64,000 bases of DNA from Skermanella aerolata KACC 11604 (GTDB lineage: Bacteria > Pseudomonadota > Alphaproteobacteria > Azospirillales > Azospirillaceae), in the NCBI RefSeq assembly GCF_000936425.1, contig NZ_AVFK01000004.1, forward strand, positions 186,001-250,000, in the 5' to 3' direction. The position numbers and the translations under genes are program-made. This document shows, piece by piece, positions 46,781 to 56,241 of the stretch; position 1 is the stretch's first letter, and every line of letters begins with the position of its first letter. The notes under the pieces were generated by a model. The model saw only the letters and a program-made list of their open reading frames with translations. It made no database searches and was not told the origin of the DNA.

Positions 46781-47302
46781 TCATTGCGGGTGCATGCCGG
46801 CCTGCCCGGCGGGTCCCATCGATCCGATGGCTTCGACCGGTACGTCCACCTGTACGCTGCCCGCCTTCTCGAAGGTCAGCGTGAGGGGGAAACTGGAGCC
46901 GGCGGCCAATGCCTGCTTGAGCCCCAGCAGCATGATGTGGAAACCGCCGGGCTGGAGCTTGATGGTATCGCCGGGAGGCAGCGGGATCCCGCCTTCCACC
47001 TCGCGCATCCGCATCACGTCGCCGTCCTTGATGTGGGTGTGAAGCTCGATACGGTCGGCGACCGGAGAGGCGGCGGAAACGAGGCGGTCGGGTGCGTCGC
47101 CGGTGTTGGCGAGCGTGACGAACGCGCCGCCGACCTTGCCGCCGGGAGGCGTTGCCCGCGCCCAGGCTCCGTCGATCCGAAGGGTACCCTGCGTCTGAAC
47201 CGCCGCGGCGTGTACGCCGGGGCTGTGCTGTGCCGATGCAGGCGGGGTAAAGGCGGCGGCAAGCAGGACGCTGACGCCCAGGGCTGCGAAAATATGACGC
47301 AT
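46781..47302 (-). CDS. Periplasmic copper chaperone PCu(A)C
   Basis: A 173-residue exported protein with signal peptide MRHIFAALGVSVLLAAAFTP. The Cu(I)-binding pattern H-x(n)-M-...-H-x-M is visible as IELHTHIKDGDVMRMREV and GGFHIMLLGL. It delivers Cu(I) to the CuA/CuB site of cytochrome c oxidase together with SCO. It is the second gene of a copper-chaperone operon, 39 bases after SCO, and ends with a Met/His-containing tail. Confidence 0.93.
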   Translation of the reverse strand: MRHIFAALGVSVLLAAAFTPPASAQHSPGVHAAAVQTQGTLRIDGAWARATPPGGKVGGAFVTLANTGDAPDRLVSAASPVADRIELHTHIKDGDVMRMREVEGGIPLPPGDTIKLQPGGFHIMLLGLKQALAAGSSFPLTLTFEKAGSVQVDVPVEAIGSMGPAGQAGMHPQ

Positions 47303-47341
47303 GTGAGTGCTCTCCGGCTCTTATCGTTCGAGCTTCCGGTG

Positions 47342-49119
<1,778 letters not shown>

Positions 49120-49129
49120 CCGCTGGTTT

Positions 49130-49163
49130 CACCGTGCGGCGGAAACCACCCCGCCGCACGGTG
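49130..49163. terminator. Bidirectional hairpin between ldh and phoH
   Basis: CACCGTGCGGCGG and CCGCCGCACGGTG form a perfect 13-bp stem around eight bases, midway between two convergent genes. No long T-run follows on either strand, but the stem is very stable. Confidence 0.8.
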
Positions 49164-49174
49164 GCGAATGACGC

Positions 49175-49876
49175 CTAAGCCAGTAGCGGCATCATCGCGG
49201 CGACCAGCGGGTGCCGCACAATGTCCTGGGTGGTCAGGCGGACGATGGCGATGTCTTCCAGCGGTTGCAGCCGGCGTACGGCTTCCTCGAGGCCGGACAT
49301 GCCGGGCAGCAGGTCGGTCTGGTCGGGATCGCCGGTGATGACCATGGTGGAATGCCAGCCCAATCGCGTCAGCAGCATCTTGATCTGCTGGAACGTCATG
49401 TTCTGCGCTTCGTCCACGATCACGAAGCTGCGGGAGATGGTCCGTCCGCGCATATAGGCCAGCGGCGCTATTTCGACCGTCCCGTCCTTGGTCATCTGCC
49501 GCACCTGCCGGGCGCCCAGCCGGTCGGACAACGCGTCGTAGATCGGGCGCATCCACGGGTCCATCTTTTCGTTGATGTCGCCGGGCAGGAAGCCAAGGCT
49601 CTCACCGGCCTCGACGACGGGCCGGGTGATGACGATTCGCGAAACGCGCCCGGCGTTCATCGCCTCCACCGCCTTGGTGACGGCGAGATAGGTCTTGCCG
49701 GTACCGGCGGGGCCGACCGCCAGTGTCATGGAATGGGTGTCGATGGCCGTCATCAGCGCTTCCTGATTGGCGGTCCGGGGCTTGACCGTCTTCAGGTAGC
49801 TCTGGTCGCGGAAAGCGTCGCCGTCGGCATCGGGCAGAGCCACGATGCGGGCCGAGGATGCGGTGCGTTTTGCCAT
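49175..49876 (-). CDS. phoH: PhoH-family ATPase
   Basis: A 233-residue P-loop ATPase. Walker A is GPAGTGKTYLAV near residue 58, Walker B is FVIVDEAQNMT, and the Arg-containing motif is VITGDPDQTDL. It lacks the N-terminal extension of the longer PhoL type. The family is linked to RNA metabolism, but its biochemical role is unsettled. MAKRTASSARI at 49876 with AAGGACG upstream is taken as the start. It stands alone; the common phoH-ybeY-tlyC neighbours are absent. Confidence 0.92.
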   Translation of the reverse strand: MAKRTASSARIVALPDADGDAFRDQSYLKTVKPRTANQEALMTAIDTHSMTLAVGPAGTGKTYLAVTKAVEAMNAGRVSRIVITRPVVEAGESLGFLPGDINEKMDPWMRPIYDALSDRLGARQVRQMTKDGTVEIAPLAYMRGRTISRSFVIVDEAQNMTFQQIKMLLTRLGWHSTMVITGDPDQTDLLPGMSGLEEAVRRLQPLEDIAIVRLTTQDIVRHPLVAAMMPLLA

Positions 49877-50068
49877 GGAACGTCGTCCTTTCCCTTCACT
49901 GGTGTCCTGATCGAGCGGGTCCCACAATTTATTCGTCTCTATGGGGGCTCTCATCGATCAACTCCTCTGCCGAACCGGCGATGGACCATGTCGTTCTCCT
50001 GAATCGTTGGAACACGGCTTCGGTGAAACGGGGTGGTACAGGCGACTGGAGGTTAAGTATCCGGGCAC

Positions 50069-50092
50069 AAAAAAACCTCCCCGGGGGGAGGT
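50069..50092 (-). terminator. Orphan intrinsic terminator
   Basis: On the minus strand ACCTCCCC and GGGGAGGT form an 8-bp stem followed by seven T. No open frame with gene character ends just upstream, and phoH starts about 190 bases downstream on the same strand. Confidence 0.85.
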
Positions 50093-50330
50093 GCGGACAT
50101 CGGTGCTGGTGACTGGAACTAAGCGTACGGAAGCGAGGCGGCAGGGAGGGATGCGGGGGCCGCTGTCCGGATCGTGAATGCGTCTCGACGGGTCTGACAA
50201 GTTTCGCTTTCCTGTCGTCGGTGACTGCCGCTCGTAACAAGAAGGATAACGAGACAATTCTCCTTTTGTCCCGAGATTTCGGGGGATGAATAAAAAATTC
50301 ATTCAGTTGTTGCGAATTGTCCGCATTGCA
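50069..50330 (-). ncRNA. Candidate small RNA ending at the orphan terminator
   Basis: The existence of a transcript is inferred from the terminator alone. Going upstream on the minus strand there are short inverted repeats (CTCGT...ACGAG near 50234-50255 and CCCGA...TCGGG near 50271-50284) that could fold. The 5' end and promoter are not defined, and no known RNA family was recognised. A long 5' leader of phoH with a premature terminator is the alternative. Confidence 0.3.
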
Positions 50331-50408
50331 GGTGCGAACGCGGCTTCGGCATGGCGCAATTGCCGGGCATTGCTTATGCTGAATGGCTGATCTTCGACGG
50401 AGAATACT

Positions 50409-50645
50409 ATGGCGAACAGGTTCACCTCGATCTGGAACGAGAAGAGATCCGCCGTCAAAGCAGTACGTCCGGCGGGGAGGGCAGGCGTCGCGACCGGTAT
50501 GGCCGACAGCGAGAGCGGCGAGGAGGGCGACGACTCGGCGGCGCGGTCTCTGCGCGCGCTGAAGGTTATGCTCGACCGTGGGTTGATGACGCAGGCCGAA
50601 TACGACGAGAGGAAGGCTGCCATTACCGGAACCAGTCCTCGGTGA
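50409..50645 (+). CDS. SHOCT-domain small protein
   Basis: A 78-residue protein. The C-terminal SHOCT helix pair is clear: LRALKVMLDRGLMTQAEYDE followed by RKAAI. This short oligomerisation-type domain is common at C-termini of bacterial proteins. The N-terminal half is basic, then acidic (DSESGEEGDD), with no signal peptide. GGAGAA precedes the ATG by 7 bases. Function is unknown; it is monocistronic. Confidence 0.8.
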   Translation: MANRFTSIWNEKRSAVKAVRPAGRAGVATGMADSESGEEGDDSAARSLRALKVMLDRGLMTQAEYDERKAAITGTSPR

Positions 50646-50981
50646 TCCCTTCACAGCCGGAACAGGCTGCCGGAGTCGCTTAAAGACTTTGCCAAGGCAT
50701 CTTCGTGCCGTTACCATAGTTTGTAGCTTTTCCGGCACAGACCCCAACAAATTGGACCTCGACCAGATTTGGGGACGGGGGCAGGGGTGGTTGTTGGAAT
50801 ATCCGTGGGTTATGGTTAACTAGACGCTTGCACTTCGGGGCCATGGCTCGCTAGAAGGAGTAGCCATTTTCTCGATTTTGGAAGGTCGCCGGATTTTCAA
50901 CAGGGATGGCCGGAGCATGGGGCGGCGGATGCTGCTGCCGCCCGCGGGGCGGCGGACATCATGGATAGGCGGTAGGGGTTT
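50646..50981. other. Leader region of the min operon
   Basis: These 336 bases hold no gene. The last 65 contain GGGGCGGCGGA twice, at 50919-50929 and 50946-50956, with the complementary GCCGCCC at 50937-50943 between them. The middle segment can pair with either copy, giving mutually exclusive hairpins just before the minC start. Confidence 0.5.
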
Positions 50982-51767
50982 GTGAGAAGCACCAGTCAGA
51001 TTTCCGAGCGCGACGCGCCGTTCCAGCTCCGGGGCAACAACTTCACCGTGATGGTGCTGAAGTTGGTGGCGCCGGACGACCCGTCGTTTTTCCCCCAACT
51101 GCTCAGCAAGATCCGTCAGGCGCCTAATTTCTTCAAGAATGCGCCGGTGGTGCTCGACCTTGAGGAACTGGACGAGAGCGCCGGACCGGCCGATTTCATC
51201 GATTTCGTCGTTACCCTGCGCCAGCACAGCCTGATCCCGGTCGGCATCCAGGGCGGCACGACCGCCCAGCAGAACGCGGCGTTCGAAGCTGGGCTGACGA
51301 TCATGCCGACCGGCCGTCCCAGCCGCGAACCGGAACGCGAATTCCAGCGGCCGGCTCCGGGCCGCGCGCCGACCGACCCGCTGCCGCCCCGTACGCCTTC
51401 GCCGATCGGCGAGGCGCCGCCGGCGCCGGACTTCCAGAAGACGACGATGATCATCACCGAGCCGGTGCGTTCGGGCCGTCAGATCTACGCCGCGCGCGGC
51501 GACCTCATCGTGATGGGGCCGGTCAGCGCCGGGGCGGAACTTCTGGCGGACGGCAATATCCACGTCTACAGTTCGCTGCGCGGACGCGCGCTGGCGGGCA
51601 TTTCAGGCGACACCAACGCCCGCATCTTCTGCCATAGCCTGGAAGCCGAACTGGTGTCGATCGCCGGTCTGTACCGGGTCAGCGAGGACCTCGACGCGTC
51701 GGTGTTCAAGAAGCAGGTACACATATATCTGGACGACGGATATCTTCGCATGGACCCGTTGTCATGA
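50982..51767 (+). CDS. minC: Septum site-determining protein MinC
   Basis: A 261-residue FtsZ-assembly inhibitor. The N-terminal domain (residues 1-110) contains NFTVMVLKLVAPDDPSFFPQ. A Pro-rich linker (about 110-150) follows, and then the C-terminal beta-helix with VRSGRQIYAARGDLIVMGPV, GAELLADGNIHVYSSLRGRA and GISGDTNARIFCHSLEAEL, which dimerises and binds MinD. The start is GTG 50982. It leads the minCDE operon. Confidence 0.96.
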   Translation: MRSTSQISERDAPFQLRGNNFTVMVLKLVAPDDPSFFPQLLSKIRQAPNFFKNAPVVLDLEELDESAGPADFIDFVVTLRQHSLIPVGIQGGTTAQQNAAFEAGLTIMPTGRPSREPEREFQRPAPGRAPTDPLPPRTPSPIGEAPPAPDFQKTTMIITEPVRSGRQIYAARGDLIVMGPVSAGAELLADGNIHVYSSLRGRALAGISGDTNARIFCHSLEAELVSIAGLYRVSEDLDASVFKKQVHIYLDDGYLRMDPLS

Positions 51768-51817
51768 GCCGCAGCAATCGTAGCAATCTATCAACTTCGA
51801 AGAGTGGAGAGGCTTCC

Positions 51818-52633
51818 TTGGCCAAGGTAATCGTGATGACATCGGGCAAGGGCGGCGTGGGCAAGACCACGTCGAGCGCTGCCTTCGCCACTGGACTGGC
51901 GCTGCGCGGGTTCAAGACCGTCGTCATCGACTTCGACGTTGGTCTGCGCAACCTCGACCTGATCATGGGCTGCGAGCGCCGCGTGGTGTTCGACTTCGTG
52001 AACGTGATCAACGGCGAGGCGAAGCTCAACCAGGCGCTGATCAAGGACAAGCGGGTCGAGAACCTCTTCATCCTGCCGACCAGCCAGACCCGCGACAAGG
52101 ACGCTCTGACCAAGGAAGGCGTCGAGAAGATCCTGGACGAGTTGAAGAAGGACTTCGACTACATCCTGTGCGACAGCCCGGCCGGCATCGAGAAGGGCGC
52201 CTTGATGGCGCTGTACTTCGCCGATCACGCGATCATCGTGACCAACCCGGAAGTGTCGTCGGTCCGCGACAGCGATCGCATCCTGGGCGTGCTGGCGTCC
52301 AAGTCCCGCCGGGCGGAGCTGAACCAGGAGCCGGTGCAGGAGCATCTGCTGCTGACCCGCTACGATCCGGAGCGCGTCGAGCGCGGCGACATGCTGAAGG
52401 TCGACGACGTGCTGGAGATCCTGGCGATCCCGCTGCTCGGCGTCGTTCCGGAAAGCACCGCCGTGCTGCGCGCCTCCAACATCGGCATGCCGGTCACGCT
52501 GGACGAGAAGAGCAACGCCAATAAGGCCTATACCGATGCGGTCGCGCGGTTCCTGGGTGAGACGGTCGAGCATCGCTTCATGAAGCCGGAGAAGAAGGGC
52601 TTCCTGGACCGCCTCCTGCGGAGGACTGCATGA
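51818..52633 (+). CDS. minD: Septum site-determining ATPase MinD
   Basis: A 271-residue ParA-type ATPase that recruits MinC to the membrane and oscillates with MinE. The deviant Walker A is SGKGGVGKTTSSAAF near residues 9-22, switch regions are DFDVGLRNLDL and DSPAGIEKGA, and the C-terminal amphipathic membrane-targeting helix is KKGFLDRLLRR. The start is TTG 51818, with GGAGAGG 6 bases before it; an upstream ATG at 51764 would add an atypical 18 residues overlapping minC. Confidence 0.96.
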   Translation: MAKVIVMTSGKGGVGKTTSSAAFATGLALRGFKTVVIDFDVGLRNLDLIMGCERRVVFDFVNVINGEAKLNQALIKDKRVENLFILPTSQTRDKDALTKEGVEKILDELKKDFDYILCDSPAGIEKGALMALYFADHAIIVTNPEVSSVRDSDRILGVLASKSRRAELNQEPVQEHLLLTRYDPERVERGDMLKVDDVLEILAIPLLGVVPESTAVLRASNIGMPVTLDEKSNANKAYTDAVARFLGETVEHRFMKPEKKGFLDRLLRRTA

Positions 52634-52983
52634 GCATCTTCAACTTCTTCCGGCAGGCTCCCCGCAAATCCGTCGCCGAGGAGGCCAAGGAACGCCTCCA
52701 GATCGTGCTGGCGCATGAGCGGGCCGCCGGGTCGAGCCCCGATTACCTGCCGATCCTCCAGCGTGAACTGCTGGCCGTGATCGCCAAGTATGTGCAGATC
52801 GACGAGAAGAAGGTTGAAGTGAGCTTCGAGCGGGGCGGAGACTATTCGACGCTCGAAGTGAACATCGAACTGCCGCCGCCGTCGCCGGACAAGGGGGTCC
52901 GTACGCGCGGCACCGCCACCAACACCGCCGGCGGCGATGCAGCATCCGCTGCGAAGGCCGCCACGGCGGCGAAGCGGGCCTGA
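52630..52983 (+). CDS. minE: Cell division topological specificity factor MinE
   Basis: A 117-residue protein. The N-terminal membrane-targeting and MinD-binding region is MSIFNFFRQAPRKSVAEEAK followed by ERLQIVLAHER. The beta-strand topological domain has YLPILQRELLAVIAKYVQID. It is longer than Escherichia coli MinE (88 residues) by an Ala-rich tail (GGDAASAAKAATAAKRA). The ATG overlaps the minD stop. A GC-rich hairpin follows. Confidence 0.95.
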   Translation: MSIFNFFRQAPRKSVAEEAKERLQIVLAHERAAGSSPDYLPILQRELLAVIAKYVQIDEKKVEVSFERGGDYSTLEVNIELPPPSPDKGVRTRGTATNTAGGDAASAAKAATAAKRA

Positions 52984-53015
52984 GGCGGTTGCATTGTAAG
53001 GCCTTGCGGTACGCG

Positions 53016-53037
53016 CCGGCCGGATAGATCCGGCCGG
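53016..53037. terminator. GC-rich hairpin between minE and panC
   Basis: CCGGCCGGAT and ATCCGGCCGG form an inverted repeat with a two-base centre, in the 77-base gap between convergent genes. A weakly T-rich TATTTCTTATT follows on the plus strand. Confidence 0.7.
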
Positions 53038-53060
53038 TTCGGGCTATTTCTTATTGAATT

Positions 53061-53915
53061 TCAAACAGCGACGTTGTCGATCAGCCGCGTTCGGCCGACG
53101 AAGGCCGCGGCCAGCACTCGTGCCGGACGGTCCGCGACATCCAGCGGCTTCAGCGATGCGGCGTCGCAGACGGCGAGATAGTCGATGCGGTCGAAGCCGG
53201 CTACCCGCAACTCCTCCAGTCCCCATTCGATCTCGGTCAGGCAGCGCTCCGGCGCCTCCGCGATCCGGGCGGCCATGGCGAACAGCACCCGGTTCAGCTG
53301 CCGGGCGACGGCAAGCTGTTCCGGCGTCAGATAAGCGTTGCGGGACGACAGGGCCAAGCCGGTTTCGTCCCGCACCGTTTCCGCACCTTCGATCAGCACG
53401 GGGACGTTGAGATCGCGGACCATCCTGCGGATGACCTGAAGCTGCTGATAATCCTTTTGACCGAACACCGCCACGTCGGGCAGGCATTGCAGCAGCAGCT
53501 TGGATACCACCGTCGCGACGCCGTCGAAATGGCCGGGACGCAACGGACCGCACAGTCCGTCGGTCAGCCCCGCCACATGGACCGTGGTGGAGAAACCGTC
53601 GGGATAGATCTCGCCGACTTCGGGAGCGTAAAGCAGGTCGGCCCCGACGGTCGCCAGCTTGGCGGCGTCGGCAGCTTCCTGACGCGGGTATTTCGAGAAA
53701 TCCTCGTTCGGTCCGAACTGCGTCGGGTTGACGAAGACGCTGACCACGACGTGGTTGGCGCCCTGCCGGCGCGCCGCTTCCACGAGGCTCAGATGGCCTT
53801 CGTGGAGGGCGCCCATGGTCGGGACGAGGCCGACCTTGTCTCCGGCGGCTCGCCAGCGGGCGACGCGGGCGCGGAGGTCGGCGACGGTCCGGACTACCGA
53901 CAGGTTCTCAGGCAT
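53061..53915 (-). CDS. panC: Pantothenate synthetase
   Basis: A 284-residue enzyme joining pantoate and beta-alanine with ATP. The HIGH-like motif is [13 protein letters not shown] near residues 33-45, the second nucleotide motif is [15 protein letters not shown], and [14 protein letters not shown] carries the KMSKS-like segment. It starts 8 bases inside panB, with which it forms a two-gene pantothenate operon. Beta-alanine made by the pyrimidine pathway in this window is its substrate. Confidence 0.96.
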   Translation of the reverse strand: MPENLSVVRTVADLRARVARWRAAGDKVGLVPTMGALHEGHLSLVEAARRQGANHVVVSVFVNPTQFGPNEDFSKYPRQEAADAAKLATVGADLLYAPEVGEIYPDGFSTTVHVAGLTDGLCGPLRPGHFDGVATVVSKLLLQCLPDVAVFGQKDYQQLQVIRRMVRDLNVPVLIEGAETVRDETGLALSSRNAYLTPEQLAVARQLNRVLFAMAARIAEAPERCLTEIEWGLEELRVAGFDRIDYLAVCDAASLKPLDVADRPARVLAAAFVGRTRLIDNVAV

Positions 53916-54750
53916 TTGGGGTGTTCCCGCTCGGCTTGGGGGCGAAGACATGCTCGGGGCCGGGGAAACGGCGTGCCCGCACATCGTCGGCATAGGCTTG
54001 GGCCGCTTGCCCGATCTGGACGCTCAGATCGGCGTAGCGCTTGACGAATTTCGGCGTGAAGTCGTTGAACAGGCCGACGATGTCCTCGGTGACCAGGATC
54101 TGGCCGTCGCAGGCCGGCGATCCGCCGATGCCGATCGTCGGCACCGACAGGTCGGCGGTCAACTGGCGGGCCAACGTCTCGACCGTGCCCTCGATCACGA
54201 TGGCGAAGGCGCCGGCTTCCGCGATGGCGAAGGCGCCGGTCGCGATGGCGTTGCCTTCCTGGCCGCTACGGCCACGTGCCCGGTAGCCGCCCAGGACGTT
54301 GACCGACTGGGGGGTGAGGCCGACATGGCCGAGCACGGGAATGCCCCGGTGGACCAGGAACTCGACCGTGCGCGCCATCTCGGCACCGCCTTCCAGCTTG
54401 ACCGCCGCACACCCTGTCTCCGCCATCACCCGCGCCGCCGAGCGGAACGCCGCTTCGGGCGATTCCTGATAGCTCCCGAACGGCAGGTCGACGACGACGC
54501 AGGCATGGCTGCTGCCGCGCACAACGGCGGCGCCATGGGCGATCATCATGTCGAGCGTGACCGGCAGCGTGCTGTCCATGCCGTAGAGCACCATGCCAAG
54601 GCTGTCCCCGACCAGAAGCATGTCCACATGGGGATCGAGCTGGCGGGCCATGGGGGTGGTGTAGGCGGTCAGCGACACGATGGGCGTTCCGCCCTTGCGC
54701 GCGGTCAACTCCGGAACGGTGACGCGCCGCCGGCTGTCCTGGACACTCAT
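53908..54750 (-). CDS. panB: 3-methyl-2-oxobutanoate hydroxymethyltransferase
   Basis: A 280-residue barrel enzyme that makes ketopantoate from alpha-ketoisovalerate and methylene-THF. Landmarks are [52 protein letters not shown] and [18 protein letters not shown]. The catalytic Glu region IVIEGT is present. The start [15 protein letters not shown] is at 54750. It is the first gene of panB-panC. Confidence 0.96.
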   Translation of the reverse strand: MSVQDSRRRVTVPELTARKGGTPIVSLTAYTTPMARQLDPHVDMLLVGDSLGMVLYGMDSTLPVTLDMMIAHGAAVVRGSSHACVVVDLPFGSYQESPEAAFRSAARVMAETGCAAVKLEGGAEMARTVEFLVHRGIPVLGHVGLTPQSVNVLGGYRARGRSGQEGNAIATGAFAIAEAGAFAIVIEGTVETLARQLTADLSVPTIGIGGSPACDGQILVTEDIVGLFNDFTPKFVKRYADLSVQIGQAAQAYADDVRARRFPGPEHVFAPKPSGNTPNA

Positions 54751-55041
54751 GTCTGGCTTCCCCTTGGTGGCACGGGTTGCTTTGCGTGCGCCTAGATATA
54801 ATGCCGGGGACGCCGCGTCACGATGAATGCAGGCTTGTGGCAAAAATTGATCGTAAAATCCCGCGATCCGAAATCGCAGCTGGCTGGAACGAATCGATCG
54901 TTCTCAACCGAAGTAAGTACCGTGTAGTGCAGTGTAGTGGATTAATAGTCGGGAGTGCCCCTCCGAAGGCCGATAAACTTTTCGGCAAAAGCTCAGCATC
55001 ATCGCCAATCACCGGCAGCCGGGCGCTGACGGAAGGCAATC
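54751..55041. other. Intergenic region between divergent panB and acyltransferase
   Basis: No gene is evident in these 291 bases, which must hold two promoters. A short inverted repeat GAACGAATCGATCGTTC lies at about 54888-54904, and TGTAGTG is repeated at about 54921-54937. Neither can be assigned. Confidence 0.4.
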
Positions 55042-56166
55042 GTGCGTGGGGATATCGTCATGACAATAGCTCAACCGGTGGTCAGCCGCTTTGCGGGTCT
55101 TGAGTTCGGACGCGGTATCGCCGCCCTGCTGATCACGCTGTTCTATGCCACCGGCTTCTACGAGAAGTATTTCGGCGTCAGCGTATTCGGCAACCCGTTC
55201 CGGGGCGGCCATGCCGGGTTCGAGTATTTCTTCGTGCTGGCGGGCTTCTTCATCTACACCGCGCATGCCTCCGACATCGGGCGCCCGGGCCGGCTCGGAT
55301 CGTTCGCTTATCAACGGGCGATCCACATCTATCCGATGTACTGGCTGGTCGTCGGCCTGCTGGCCGCCGCGATGCTGGCGGTGCCGAGCCTGGGGGCCGA
55401 AAAGGGCATCACGCCGGGCAAGGCGCTGCTGGACTTCCTGATGATCCCGCGAGACGGAGCGCTGGTCCTGTCTCCCGCCTGGGCGTTGCAGCGGGAGATG
55501 GTCTTTTATCTCGCCTTCGCGCTGCTGCTGCTGGTGCCCCGGCTGGGCATGGCCGTGTTCGTCGTCTGGCAAGCCGCCATCCTGTTCAATACCGCCAGTC
55601 CCTTTGCCGAAAGTGCTTTCGCGGAAGTGGCGCTGGATATCACCAACATCGGCTTCGCCTTCGGCATGATCGGCGCCCATCTTGTGATGAAGGACCGTAT
55701 TCCGGCTCCCCGCCTCTTGGCGCTGCTCGGTCTGGCGGGCTTCGCCGCCGGGTTGATCGCCGAGTGGTACTATGTGGACACCGTCCCGATGCGGGCGCCT
55801 GTGTTCGGCGAGACGATCGAGAAGACATACTATAATCTCTGCGCCGCCATAACGATCCCAGCGCTGGCGGCGTGGGAGCAGCGTTCGGCATGGCGAATTC
55901 CGCGCTTCCTGACCGTTTTCGGGGGAGCCGCCTATATGCTGTTCCTGATCAACCAGCCGGTCAATTCAGTGGTCGTCAAGCTGCTGGCAAACCCTGCGGT
56001 GAAGCCGATGCTGACGGCGGAAATCGCCTATAGCATCAACATCGCCATCACCGTCGCCCTGGCGGTCGCGCTGCACCTGATCGTCGAGAAGCCGGTGCTG
56101 TCACGCCTAAGAGCCGCCAAGGCGAACCGGACGCCGTCGACGGGCGTGGTCAGGGCAGGCGCCTGA
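55042..56166 (+). CDS. Acyltransferase-3 family membrane protein
   Basis: A 374-residue protein with about ten membrane helices, the fold that O-acylates cell-surface glycans or lipids. It begins with SRFAGLEFGRGIAALLITLF, then YATGF, GGHAGFEYFFVLAGFFIY and the AIHIYPMYWLV segment typical of the family. The first-helix catalytic His normally found after the LRG..A motif (LF-H) is Tyr here, an unusual change. Two starts are plausible: GTG 55042 after GGAAGG, and ATG 55060. The protein may be inactive or use another residue. Confidence 0.85.
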   Translation: MRGDIVMTIAQPVVSRFAGLEFGRGIAALLITLFYATGFYEKYFGVSVFGNPFRGGHAGFEYFFVLAGFFIYTAHASDIGRPGRLGSFAYQRAIHIYPMYWLVVGLLAAAMLAVPSLGAEKGITPGKALLDFLMIPRDGALVLSPAWALQREMVFYLAFALLLLVPRLGMAVFVVWQAAILFNTASPFAESAFAEVALDITNIGFAFGMIGAHLVMKDRIPAPRLLALLGLAGFAAGLIAEWYYVDTVPMRAPVFGETIEKTYYNLCAAITIPALAAWEQRSAWRIPRFLTVFGGAAYMLFLINQPVNSVVVKLLANPAVKPMLTAEIAYSINIAITVALAVALHLIVEKPVLSRLRAAKANRTPSTGVVRAGA

Positions 56167-56241
56167 CCGGATACGTAATCCTCCCCTTTTCGCCGGAACT
56201 TGTGTCAGCATGGTCCCGCCTATCCGAATAGGGAGTGGACG

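Larger units (their letters stand above)
49877..50408. other. Gene-free stretch holding a minus-strand terminator
   Basis: No protein gene is convincing in these 532 bases. The near half should contain the phoH promoter. The far half contains a minus-strand intrinsic terminator at 50069-50092 with no gene upstream of it, several small inverted repeats (CCCGAGATTTCGGG at 50271-50284), and the promoter of the SHOCT gene. Confidence 0.5.

Noticed and set aside
49929-50750. Long minus-strand frames in the phoH-SHOCT gap
   Set aside because: They read straight through the intrinsic terminator at 50069-50092 and antisense to the SHOCT gene, with no protein-like pattern.
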